Origin: Chitinophagaceae bacterium
Lineage (GTDB): Bacteria > Bacteroidota > Bacteroidia > Chitinophagales > Chitinophagaceae
Assembly: GCA_016706055.1 (NCBI GenBank)
Contig: JADJKL010000001.1
Span: 434,001 to 498,000, forward strand
DNA: 64,000 nt
Direction of reading: 5' to 3'
Below are positions 50,424 to 58,776 of this stretch, in pieces; the stretch's first letter is position 1, and each line of letters opens with the position of its first letter. Below the pieces are notes generated by a model that ran no database searches, was not told the origin of the DNA, and worked only from the letters and a program-made list of their open reading frames with translations. A program made the position numbers and the translations under genes.

Positions 50424-51581
50424 TTATTTATTAGAAAAGATTTCTTTCAATTTTTTATCTAACTCTTTCTCCTCATTACCATCATATCTTCCAAGAATGG
50501 TCCCATTCTTATCAATCAGAATTTTTATAGGTATTTCAGTTATCATATAATTTGCGCCAATATCAATATTATTCAAACCCATCAATTTTGCATCCGCAAT
50601 ACTTAAGATATTTATCCATTCCAAATTATCCTTTTTTATTGCTTCTCGCCATTTCATTTCCTCATGATCATTCGCGGCAATTCCAATTATTTCAAACCCT
50701 TTGTTTTTATATTTTTTATATAAACTTATTAAATTTGGATGAGACGCTCTGCATGGAATACACCAACTTGCCCAAAAATCAAGTAACACAATTTTGTCCT
50801 TATAAATATTGTCAAGACTAATAATATTGTTAGAATCATCTCTTGTTTTAAACAATGGAGCCTTCGTTCCAATTAAATTCTTTAATTTTTGTCTCCCTTT
50901 TATCTCTTTTTTTATTAGTAAGCCGTAATAGCTGTTTTGCTGTAATGTCGATAGAGAATTAAACACCTGTACTAATGAAGTGTCAGAGAATATTGAACTA
51001 TTTCGAGCTACTAGAAAAGGTGAAATATTGGAGTTTGGTTTTTTTCTCCAATATCTTCTATCCATATTGAAAAGTTTTTCAGAATATTTATCAATTCTCA
51101 TCTCTAACGTCTTGATAGAATCAAAGTCGCTTAGTTTTATTTGTTTTTCCTTATACTCCTTTATCCTGGTTACAAATTTTCTTTGCCTTTGTAAATAGGT
51201 TTTTAATATCACTGATGTTAATACTCCCTTTACTTGAATTTTTTGAAATTGGTTATAAGCGAGCTTAATATCTACTATAGAATTATCAAGACCAAAGCAA
51301 ACGGCATTTGGCTCATCACATCTTAAGCTTGTACTACTTAGTCTTAAAGATGCTCTTTGAATATAGCAGTTAACCTGTCCTTCAAAATTAAATTTTCCAT
51401 TTTCAATCATCACACTATCCTTTACCTTAGCACCATATTTATTATCATACTTCAAATAAATATAACCATGATAGTCTCCTTCAAATATTCCCCTGATTAT
51501 AAATTTTTCATCTTGTGCTTTAACAGTCACATTCGTAATAACCATTAAGAATAAGGAAAATAATTTTAGCTGTATTTTCAT
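50424..51581 (-). CDS. TlpA-like thioredoxin with DUF4369-like N-terminal domain
   Basis: 385 aa, signal peptide (~1-22). Residues ~25-110 resemble the DUF4369 beta domain (IIRGIFEGDYHGYIYLKYD); helical linker; residues ~235-385 form an AhpC/TSA-TlpA thioredoxin fold with the active site WASWCIPCRASHP (Cys274, Cys277) and cis-Pro near ITEIPIKILID. A periplasmic disulfide oxidoreductase, probably reducing or shuffling cysteines of the exported peptide. 5 bp upstream of the dioxygenase gene. Confidence 0.9.
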   Translation of the reverse strand: MKIQLKLFSLFLMVITNVTVKAQDEKFIIRGIFEGDYHGYIYLKYDNKYGAKVKDSVMIENGKFNFEGQVNCYIQRASLRLSSTSLRCDEPNAVCFGLDNSIVDIKLAYNQFQKIQVKGVLTSVILKTYLQRQRKFVTRIKEYKEKQIKLSDFDSIKTLEMRIDKYSEKLFNMDRRYWRKKPNSNISPFLVARNSSIFSDTSLVQVFNSLSTLQQNSYYGLLIKKEIKGRQKLKNLIGTKAPLFKTRDDSNNIISLDNIYKDKIVLLDFWASWCIPCRASHPNLISLYKKYKNKGFEIIGIAANDHEEMKWREAIKKDNLEWINILSIADAKLMGLNNIDIGANYMITEIPIKILIDKNGTILGRYDGNEEKELDKKLKEIFSNK

Positions 51582-51602
51582 TTGTAAGAATTTTCATTTA
51601 TA

Positions 51603-51635
51603 AGCTTGAGGCCTCCAGATAGAAAGCCCCAAGCT
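51603..51635 (-). promoter_or_regulatory. Stem-loop directly after the peptide precursor gene
   Basis: Arms GCCCCAAGCT (51626-51635) and AGCTTGAGGC (51603-51612) pair at 9 of 10 positions on a 13-nt loop. No T run follows, so it is more likely a partial terminator or 3' stabiliser that keeps precursor mRNA above the downstream enzyme genes. Confidence 0.45.
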
Positions 51636-51654
51636 AACTAAAGACAATTGATTG

Positions 51655-51856
51655 CTAGTTACAATCAACAACACACACAGGTTGCTCTGAACTGTCACAT
51701 ATCAATGAGTGACCAGGGCAACAAGGCTTGATTTCACAACTTGCATTATAATAAACGCATTTTTCCCCTGACTCTTCATTTACTCCTCCAACAATTTGCT
51801 TCATTTCACCCGAGACAAAATTCCTTTCATGTCTTCAAAATTGAATTCTTTTTCAT
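51655..51856 (-). CDS. Double-glycine leader, Cys-rich peptide precursor (two frameshifts)
   Basis: After adding one base at 51849-51853 (five T) and one at 51809-51811 (three C) the region reads as a 67-aa precursor. Leader: MKKEFNFEDMKGILSR, then GEMKQIVGG, which matches the GG-Bacteroidales natural-product leader (LSRxEMKxIxGG). Core of 42 residues after GG: VNEESGEKCVYYNASCEIK, then PCCPGHSLICDSSEQ, then PVCVVDCN; seven cysteines. The core and GG part are uninterrupted in one frame (51655 to ~51808). It lies between the VKOR fusion and the thioredoxin genes of the exporter cassette. Not a recognised named peptide; activity unknown. Confidence 0.72.
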
Positions 51857-51912
51857 AATAATTAATTAAAAATTAATAAATAACCTGTTTTGCAATATGC
51901 CGGGTGCAGGTA

Positions 51913-53493
51913 TTAAACCCGTTCCTTGCAAGAAAAATTTAAATCTTGGATTTGAAATTCTACTATGCCTGTTATTTCTTCGGACGAATACATAGCTGGT
52001 ACGCTAAATCCATTAATAAATATTGTTGGCGTTCTTTTTATTTGATTTTTGTTGCACCATGAAATATGGTCGTCAATCTCTTGAATAACTTCAAATTCAT
52101 CTGGTTTGTACAATTCCTTATACTTTTTAAGATCAACAAGCGAAAACCAGTCGCTTATTGCTTTTTGGGGAAATTGCCTTGCCACTCTAAGTATTTCTCT
52201 TGCAGCATTTGCATTACTATCCCGATAATTATTTGTTGTTAAGGCAAAACGGATGGCCATACAGATTTTGTCAGCATATTTTTCGAATAGTTTCTCAAAT
52301 GCTCTGTGTGCTTTGACACAGGGGTTACAATAAGGACTGCAAATCATCAAAATCTGAAATGGTGCATTAGGATTCCCAAACTTGATTGTATCTGAAGGCA
52401 TTGGTAAACAATATTTATCATCTCCTTCCTTAATTACTAAACTGTTGAAAATGTCTGGGTTTCTCTTGAACCAGGTATTTTGTATTTCAAAACGTATGGC
52501 ATCCATCCTCCCTTGCCACATTGATTTGAGCAATTGCCATACTAAAAAAACAAATATTCCTATGATTGTAAATACAGTTATGTCATATACGAGTGGTCTA
52601 AAAAATAAAGAATCTATCGTAAGGTTTTTTACTACAATAAAGCCTGTAGCTCCATTGAAAAACAATACAAGTAATACGCCTATGCAAAGTATGCACCAAT
52701 GCCTCACAACTTTCCATTGATAGTATATTGAATAAATTGGAAAAACCAGAGTTGCAAATGATATTAATAAATACCCATTAAGATTGAATAATTGTTGACC
52801 CAATGAAAAAGCTAGTAACAATAAATAAAGGATTGAGCTCGAGAAGTATATAATTCCTATATCACCCCAGCTTAACCAACTCAATAATTTAGATCCTTTG
52901 GAGAATAAAACGGATTCGCAGCGGTTTAAATTAGCGATATTGCATATTTTATCAGCAATGCTATTACTAATTCCAAGTTCCTTTTGTGCAATCAAGCAGC
53001 TGATATATAATCCACAACTACTTCCAATTGTTAATAATATTATGGAAACAGATTTTGTTAAAAACAGCCCAATTAAAAAAGCTAAACTTGTTATGCTAAG
53101 CAAAGCATACCTAAAGAAAATACCTCTTTTCTCTTTCTTCACATGCTGGCTATACTTAGCATTTTCAAACTCTTTAGATTTTACTGCTAACATTACAATT
53201 CCAGTCCATTGTTTATCAAATTCAGCCACTTTCGCTTCCGCTTCTTGTAAGCTATTGAAATAAAGAATCTCCCCATCATCATTGTTAAAATGAGCAAGAA
53301 TCGGATCTGATATTTTTTTTAAATTTTCTTTATCAGTTCTTATAGTTTTAGTATTAATGCCAAATTCTGATAATGTATCCTCAACAGATAGTAAAGAAGG
53401 ATAAAAAGGATGAGATTCCAACCTCAACTTTAGATAGGTATTTGATATTCTATATCCCAATTTATATAGCCATCCACTTATTTCCTTATGCAT
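51913..53493 (-). CDS. C39-like / VKOR / DsbA-type thioredoxin fusion protein
   Basis: 526 aa disulfide-forming membrane protein. Residues 1-~105 resemble a degenerate C39 peptidase domain without the catalytic Cys (LESHPFYPSLLSVEDTLSEF). Residues ~128-320 are a VKOR four/five-helix domain with the loop cysteines Cys184 and Cys192 and the CxxC Cys267-ILC-Cys270. Residues ~355-526 are a DsbA/thioredoxin domain with Cys389-NP-Cys392 (and Cys385). It would oxidise substrate thiols using quinone, fitting a cassette that exports a seven-Cys peptide. The degenerate C39 part may hold the leader. Confidence 0.88.
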   Translation of the reverse strand: MHKEISGWLYKLGYRISNTYLKLRLESHPFYPSLLSVEDTLSEFGINTKTIRTDKENLKKISDPILAHFNNDDGEILYFNSLQEAEAKVAEFDKQWTGIVMLAVKSKEFENAKYSQHVKKEKRGIFFRYALLSITSLAFLIGLFLTKSVSIILLTIGSSCGLYISCLIAQKELGISNSIADKICNIANLNRCESVLFSKGSKLLSWLSWGDIGIIYFSSSILYLLLLAFSLGQQLFNLNGYLLISFATLVFPIYSIYYQWKVVRHWCILCIGVLLVLFFNGATGFIVVKNLTIDSLFFRPLVYDITVFTIIGIFVFLVWQLLKSMWQGRMDAIRFEIQNTWFKRNPDIFNSLVIKEGDDKYCLPMPSDTIKFGNPNAPFQILMICSPYCNPCVKAHRAFEKLFEKYADKICMAIRFALTTNNYRDSNANAAREILRVARQFPQKAISDWFSLVDLKKYKELYKPDEFEVIQEIDDHISWCNKNQIKRTPTIFINGFSVPAMYSSEEITGIVEFQIQDLNFSCKERV

Positions 53494-53611
53494 ATCTCAA
53501 TATTTTATTCATATTGCTAATTATTGTGTTTATTGTATTAAGAAATATGATATAAAAAGTGAAAATGTTTACAATCCCTCTTGCCTTATACACCAGTAAG
53601 GAAAATGAATT

Positions 53612-53815
53612 TCACCAATTCGTTCCTTCCACCACCAACGATGCATTATCAATTCCTAACTCATCCAGTGTATCAGTTATGCTTACAAGCGATGGATATT
53701 CCGGATGACTTCTTAATTGTTTCTTAATAAAACTCTTTGAAGTGGGAATTGCAAGCTTCTTCAACCATTTGGAAACAATTTTTTCAATATTAGGTTTCAT
53801 AAATATATTCCTCAA
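53612..53815 (-). pseudogene. Truncated C39-like domain, remnant of a second VKOR-fusion gene
   Basis: 67 aa: IVSKWLKKLAIPTSKSFIKK, then SHPEYPSLVSITDTLDELGI. This aligns with residues ~6-50 of the neighbouring VKOR fusion but stops at once, so it is a leftover of a second copy or, less likely, a short stand-alone leader-binding protein. Better start may be the ATG at 53800 (MKPNIEK). Confidence 0.6.
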
Positions 53816-53850
53816 TTAACAAGTTTATCTATTCACATATAATCAATCTT

Positions 53851-54063
53851 TTAAAACATCCTTTTCATCTTAGCCTCGTGTTGCTGTAATTCGGCTAAGA
53901 CCTTTTCAGATTTCTTATCAAGTTTTTGTTCCAGGAAATTAGATTTGCCGGCAAACTTATCAATAAAATTTGCAGCGATCAATGTAGAACTTGTATCAGT
54001 CCGCGTAAGCAGGTAATTCCCGCAAATAAAAATCATAAATATCAGCGATAAGAACAATCGCAT
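53851..54063 (-). pseudogene. Duplicated N-terminal fragment of the coiled-coil outer-membrane protein
   Basis: 70 aa with the same signal peptide and start of coiled coil as the gene ending at 43845 (IFICGNYLLTRTDTSSTLIA, LEQKLDKKSEKVLAELQQHE), then a stop. Clearly a partial copy made by the direct-repeat duplication. Confidence 0.78.
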
Positions 54064-54450
54064 AAGCCGTCAGTTTTGAGTTTCAGTTTAGAATATCAAC
54101 CACCCTGCTTTATAAAGCAATACCACTTGTCTGGTATAGCTCTATATTTTGCATCTTCAAAAACTTACATTATTTGTTCACATTTACACCATGTGGAAAA
54201 TACGGAAACAAGCATCCGTGTAAATCAGGATGTAGATTTCAGTATCGCCTTGCAAATAAAATTGAAGTAACGAATAATACAAAAGCAAACGTAATCGGTA
54301 AATACGGATAATTCAACCGTGTTTACACGGATAATAGAAACAATCAAACTCCGTATAAACCGATTCGGTAAACAACCCCACAATAAAAAATTATGCTTAA
54401 GAAAAGGCAGCCATTAACCACTAACGCTAACAAATAACTGCAAAGCAGTT
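53863..54450. repeat. Direct repeat, right copy
   Basis: Partner of 45066-45660. Same order and orientation: N-terminal coding part, promoter region, then the conserved block 54179-54332 with palindromic CCGTGTTTACACGG at 54317-54330. Confidence 0.8.
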
Positions 54451-54686
54451 ATTAAATTTGTATTTAATTTCCTGCCCACAGCCAGGTTCGTGTCCTTTCG
54501 TTTATATTCCCCGCTTAAGGCGGGGCAGGCTGTGGCAAAAAAAAAGCTGCGCAAGCAGCTCCCTAATTTGTATTCAATTTTTTCGTGCCCTTTCGTGTGC
54601 ATTCCCCCGCTTATGGCGGGGCAGGCTGTGGCCAAACAACAATCTGCGAAGCAGATAAATCTGTGGCCAAAAAAACTGCTAAGCAG
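54435..54686. repeat. Array of short perfect hairpins (REP-like)
   Basis: Six small palindromes in 250 bp: AACTGC-AAA-GCAGTT (54436-54450), CCCCGC-TTAAG-GCGGGG (54509-54525), AGCTGC-GCAA-GCAGCT (54545-54560), CCCCGC-TTATG-GCGGGG (54605-54621), ATCTGC-GAA-GCAGAT (54642-54656) and CTGC-TAA-GCAG (54676-54686). The two GC-rich units share GCAGGCTGTGGC downstream. No gene lies here; the array is just after the response-regulator stop, so it may end that transcript. Confidence 0.65.
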
Positions 54687-54691
54687 CAACC

Positions 54692-55357
54692 CTACATCTC
54701 AAAAATCCCATGCTTCACCGCATATATCGCCACTCCAATAGAATTCCTCGCACCCACCTTCTCCTGTATCTTCTCCCGGTGACTCTCAATCGTTCGGATA
54801 CTCAGCCCCAGCTTTCCCGCAATCTCCTTATTCGTCAGTTGCTCACAGATCAGAATAATAATATCCGTCTCCCTGCTGGTAAATCGTTTAACCGGATGGT
54901 TACGGTACGGGTTGAACTTACTCTCCGCAATCATCTTCGTCAGTTTAGTAGAGGTAGCATTACAATAATAAGTGCCACCATCATACACGGCCTTCGCTGC
55001 CTCCAGCAGTTCCTGCTTATTTGTATTCTTCAACAGGTAACCTTTCGCTCCTGCTTCCAGCATATCCACGATCAGGTTATCATCATTGAACATTGAAAGG
55101 GCGATCACTTTCATGTCCGGAAATTTTTTCTTGATTTGCTTGCAGCATTCAATACCATCCATCACTGGCATCTTGATATCCAGGATAACCACATCAGGCT
55201 GTTGCACTGCAGCAACATCTAATAACTCCTTACCATGTTCTGCCTCACCCACCAGTTCCAGTAAAGGTTGATTTCTTAAAAGCAATTTAAAGCCATCCCT
55301 GAAAATGGAATGGTCATCAGCAATAGCAATTTTTATGGTTGAATATTCGTAGCTCAT
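54692..55357 (-). CDS. NarL/FixJ-family response regulator
   Basis: 221 aa. Receiver domain with Asp14/Asp15 and phospho-acceptor Asp60 (VVILDIKMP), Lys in the LLKNTN region; C-terminal LuxR HTH (FTSRETDIIILICEQLTNKE, LGLSIRTIESHREKI). Its ATG overlaps the kinase TAA by one base (TAATG), so the pair is translationally coupled. Target genes unknown. Confidence 0.94.
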   Translation of the reverse strand: MSYEYSTIKIAIADDHSIFRDGFKLLLRNQPLLELVGEAEHGKELLDVAAVQQPDVVILDIKMPVMDGIECCKQIKKKFPDMKVIALSMFNDDNLIVDMLEAGAKGYLLKNTNKQELLEAAKAVYDGGTYYCNATSTKLTKMIAESKFNPYRNHPVKRFTSRETDIIILICEQLTNKEIAGKLGLSIRTIESHREKIQEKVGARNSIGVAIYAVKHGIFEM

Positions 55358-56104
55358 TAAATAGGTATTTCAAATAAAAAAGCAGTGCCGTTTCCCGGTT
55401 GCGTTTCAATCACCAGGCTGCCGTCCATTATGTCGATACGGTTCCGGATGCTGCGAAGCCCGATGCCTTCACTTGTTTTTGACACATGTATAGGATCAAA
55501 TCCTTTTCCATTATCCCGGCATAGGATTTTTAAAAAGCCGTTATTTCATTTCCATCTCTATTTCCATTTTAGTAGCCTGCGCATGTTTCAGGCAGTTGTG
55601 TACCAGTTCCTGTATCACCCGGTAAATATTAATACTTTTCCCTTCTTCCACGTTAAAATCTTTATCACCCGTAACAGATATTTTCATGGTACTCGTTGCT
55701 TCTGCATTGCTGGCAAATTCCTCCACGGCACCAATAAGACCTTTCCGTACAAGGGCACTGGGCATCAGGTTATTGGCCACATCCCGCATACGTTCAATCA
55801 GGCCGTCCAGGTGTTTACTGGCGTTGGTCAGCTGTTCTTTTTCATCTCTATTCACCAGTTCCACATGATCTAGCTGGAATCTCACAACCGAAAGCAGCGG
55901 CCCCAGTTCGTCGTGCAGGTCGGCGGCAATCCTTGCTCTTTCTTTTTCCATCGCAGCTATTTCGGCCAGCGCATTAGCCTTCTGCAATTCCAGGTTCCGT
56001 CGTTGTTGACGTATTACTGATACAGCAAAATACCCAATGATGATACCTAGAACAATAACCGTAATAATTATAGCAATGTATATTCTCGCTTCCTGGGTAT
56101 CCAT
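55357..56104 (-). CDS. Sensor histidine kinase, HisKA_3 type (single frameshift)
   Basis: About 249 aa after adding one base at 55549-55551 (three T). One TM helix (~8-30), HisKA_3 domain with phospho-accepting His64 (IAADLHDELGPLLSVV), N-box VQELVHNCLKHA, and in the second frame DNGKGFD and EGIGLRSIRNRID (G boxes), ending FEIPI. There is no large sensor domain; input may come from the membrane protein encoded just upstream, with which it overlaps by 37 bp. Confidence 0.87.
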
Positions 56105-56718
56105 AATATCGCTAACGCATAAATTAAATTTGTGACCAGGTTTATGTAAGTCATTATCCTATATACTTTGAGCCTGAACTGCCTGCTCGAATTTAGTCCA
56201 TAATACCAGAATATTTCTAACAATAAAGCATATGTAAAAAACACGATTATGCCGAAACAAATTAGAAAAAGACCATTTCTCACGATTCTTTTTTTCTCTA
56301 CCAAAAGAAGCCTGTTTATCATACTTATGGCCATTAAAACATAAGTGAGTGATGCAAAAAAAGAAAAGTAAGAACTAAATTCTTTAATACTCGTAATAAA
56401 AAATTTATCTAACGCCCATAGAATTACGAGTGAGCTGATTATTAGAACGTATAACTTTTTTTGTTTGTTGAATAAATTTAATTTGTGAAAAAAAGTAGTA
56501 ATCAACAAACCTTCGGTTAATGAATAAATATTAGCATTAATTGCATTTGAATAACCAGATCTTGTTAATAAGTAGCTGATTGTTTCATTCAGCAATCCTA
56601 AACAAAGTAAAAAAATAAATGGATAATAGGCTGTATCAATTTGTTTAGATCGAATACAGCCTATTATTGCGGGTATTGCAATTGAAAAACTAAAAATTAC
56701 GACTAGCGTATAATTCAT
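56068..56718 (-). CDS. Multi-pass membrane protein in the sensor operon
   Basis: 216 aa with about seven hydrophobic helices and short loops; ends IPRKREYTLL. No recognised catalytic motif. It overlaps the kinase start by 37 bp, so it is co-translated and could be the sensory input of the two-component system (inference). Similar small 7TM proteins precede HisKA_3 kinases in other Bacteroidota. Confidence 0.7.
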   Translation of the reverse strand: MNYTLVVIFSFSIAIPAIIGCIRSKQIDTAYYPFIFLLCLGLLNETISYLLTRSGYSNAINANIYSLTEGLLITTFFHKLNLFNKQKKLYVLIISSLVILWALDKFFITSIKEFSSYFSFFASLTYVLMAISMINRLLLVEKKRIVRNGLFLICFGIIVFFTYALLLEIFWYYGLNSSRQFRLKVYRIMTYINLVTNLIYALAILWIPRKREYTLL

Positions 56719-56739
56719 TTACCGAAATATTAATCAATA

Positions 56740-57098
56740 CTACGGATTCAAATCAGAACTTGGTGGACACTCTTCTGGACACCGGTAAGCATTCTCCCCA
56801 ATATCTTCCTCATCTCCACTTACCATACTCACCGACACCGCCGGAAGCATATCCTCATCATCTCCATTCACAGCAACCACAATGGCATGTACCTTCAAAC
56901 TACTATCCATTCCATAGTAGATCCTGATCGAAGCACAGCCCTCTTTCGCTAGCAAAGTATCAAAATTTCCCGGTCAAAGGTTTCACACCTCGCAAGAATG
57001 TTCTGCCCCTTGTAGGCATTGGCTAAAATGTTCTCTTTTTCAGCACGGTACAGCGTAGTCATATCAATGGCTTGCTGCAATGAAATAAATTGGCTCAT
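56740..57098 (-). CDS. Hypothetical protein of ~120 aa (single frameshift)
   Basis: ATG at 57098 (MSQFISLQQAIDMTTLYRAE). One extra base at 56966-56968 joins CETFDRE to NFDTLLAKEGCASIRIYYGM. Soluble, acidic C-terminus with MVSGDEEDIGENAYRCPEEC. Conserved-looking but no named domain; it sits upstream of the 7TM gene on the same strand. Confidence 0.6.
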
Positions 57099-57156
57099 AA
57101 TTGGTTGTTTTAGGTGAAAGAAAAAAGCAATTTCACACTTCATGCTATAACAAACA

Positions 57157-57173
57157 ACCGTACTTACACGGAT
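57157..57173. promoter_or_regulatory. Palindromic CCGTnTTTACACGG-type motif in a divergent promoter region
   Basis: ACCGTACTTACACGGAT lies between the divergent 120-aa gene and the AraC gene. Close relatives occur at 45524-45540, 54316-54332 and 58658-58674, all intergenic, so this may be a shared binding site or a dispersed repeat. Confidence 0.35.
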
Positions 57174-57375
57174 ACACCCCACTTTTCTCCCTCCCATTCA
57201 CCTCACTCCGCCCTCTTCTCTCCATTCAAAATTCATAAATCAAAATTTAAAATCCTCTCTCCTTCCCCAACCTGTTACGTCCATGTCATTTTCAGTAGTT
57301 ACACGGTTCACCCTCCTTCATTTATTTTCTATGTTGTTCTTTCTTATTTACTACTCATTAAATTTTTTGAAACCC

Positions 57376-58317
57376 ATGAACCTTACCATCCATCCCGCTG
57401 CTGCTAAACTGCTCGATTACCGGGTTGAGTTGATCACTTCACCCCAACCATTTTACCACACCGCCACCCAACTCACAGGTTCCTTTGGTCGCATTGTTCT
57501 CACCAAGATCGATCTGCGAAATTGCACCATCTGGACGGCTGAATATACCATCACCGAAGAGATCACCTTACACGGTTTTGTCAACGAATTATTATTTCAG
57601 ATTTATTTTCCTGTTCCTGTTCATATGGAGTTTACTGCAGGGCAAGAAATACTTGAAGAACCAAAAGAGTATATCCATCTCTCTGCTACCAACACCCATA
57701 CAGTTTCATTAAGCCCTTTACACTCCCGCATGTTATTTATTCATTACACAAAAGCATACTTCAATGGCAATGGCACAGGCCGCCACGAAAATTTAATGGA
57801 AATGTTTACACCGCATCCTGCCCCACCCAATTCATTAAAAGTGAATGATGCCATCCAGAGTGTCACCAGGCAGATCATCAATGCCTCACCCGCCAATCGT
57901 ATCATTCATCTTTATCTCGAAGCTAAAGCAAAAGAGTTGCTTTCACTACTTTACCAAGTAGCCAATCCTGAAACCGACATCGCTTCTATTTCCGAAAAAG
58001 AAATTGCTGCATTGCAGCTCGTTAAAAAAATTATCATGGAAGATCTTTCTAAATCATACAATGCCTACGAACTCTCCCGCATGGCAGGCACCAACGCCTA
58101 TACACTAAAAACAAATTTTAAGAACTGGTTCGGCATACCGCTCCATCACTTCCTGCACAACTGCCGTATGGAAAAAGCAACACAGCTATTATTAACAACA
58201 GCTCTCTCCGTTAAAGAAATTGCTTTTACCGTTGGCTATAAAAATGTGTCCAACTTCTCCGAATCATTTAAAAATTATTACGGCTACCCGCCTTCCAAAC
58301 TCCGTGAACTCGATTAA
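57376..58317 (+). CDS. AraC-family transcriptional regulator
   Basis: 313 aa from ATG at 57376; an in-frame ATG at 57283 would add an unlikely hydrophobic tail. N-terminal ~200 residues are a ligand-binding-like domain without clear signature; C-terminal ~100 residues carry two HTH motifs (YNAYELSRMAGTNAYTLKTN; SVKEIAFTVGYKNVSNFSES, followed by FKNYYGYPPSKLRE). Targets unknown. Confidence 0.9.
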   Translation: MNLTIHPAAAKLLDYRVELITSPQPFYHTATQLTGSFGRIVLTKIDLRNCTIWTAEYTITEEITLHGFVNELLFQIYFPVPVHMEFTAGQEILEEPKEYIHLSATNTHTVSLSPLHSRMLFIHYTKAYFNGNGTGRHENLMEMFTPHPAPPNSLKVNDAIQSVTRQIINASPANRIIHLYLEAKAKELLSLLYQVANPETDIASISEKEIAALQLVKKIIMEDLSKSYNAYELSRMAGTNAYTLKTNFKNWFGIPLHHFLHNCRMEKATQLLLTTALSVKEIAFTVGYKNVSNFSESFKNYYGYPPSKLRELD

Positions 58318-58776
58318 CCAGCAACAAACAACGAGCAACCCGCAACCAGAAACCTTCAAAAACAGATCCCTTTCGCTTCGAAATAGAAGCACTGGAAATA
58401 AAAAAGGCTGGCAAACATAGTTGCTTTCAGCTCGATGGACTCTTTAAAAAGGATGAAGCCATGTTGCGCTACGATAAGGAGGCACTTGATTATTTTCAAA
58501 TGCATTCGATGGAAAAAGACATTCCGATTGCTGGAGCCTGCTCACCATTGCTGCCGCCTTTTCGAAAAAATATAAACCCTCAACCTATTAACCATTGCAA
58601 ATTGCTCATTTCCTCTAGCCTATTCAATATTGAGTATTCCCCATTCAAACTAGGATCATCCGTATTTACACGGACATTTCATAATGTAAAAGGCTATAAA
58701 TTTAATTCAACATCATCAGTCGGAATGATCGCCCTTTTGGTTCAGAGTAGATTTCAATAATCAAAATCAATACATA
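58318..58776 (+). other. Intergenic region with an ORF remnant
   Basis: 459 bp. Starts with CAGCAACC-type low-complexity sequence, then a plus-strand open stretch (~58344-58570) without ATG at its beginning, reading DPFRFEIEALEIKKAGKHSC and later MLRYDKEALDYFQMHSMEKD, that looks formerly coding. A CCGTATTTACACGG motif is at 58660-58673, ahead of the next gene group. Confidence 0.4.

Noticed and set aside
54458..54782. Overlapping ORFs of 65-91 aa on both strands
   Set aside because: They run through the hairpin repeat array and encode repeat-derived text; no start signals or family resemblance.
58461..58760. 99-aa plus-strand ORF after the AraC gene
   Set aside because: First half looks like a remnant of coding sequence, second half is intergenic-type text; no intact gene.
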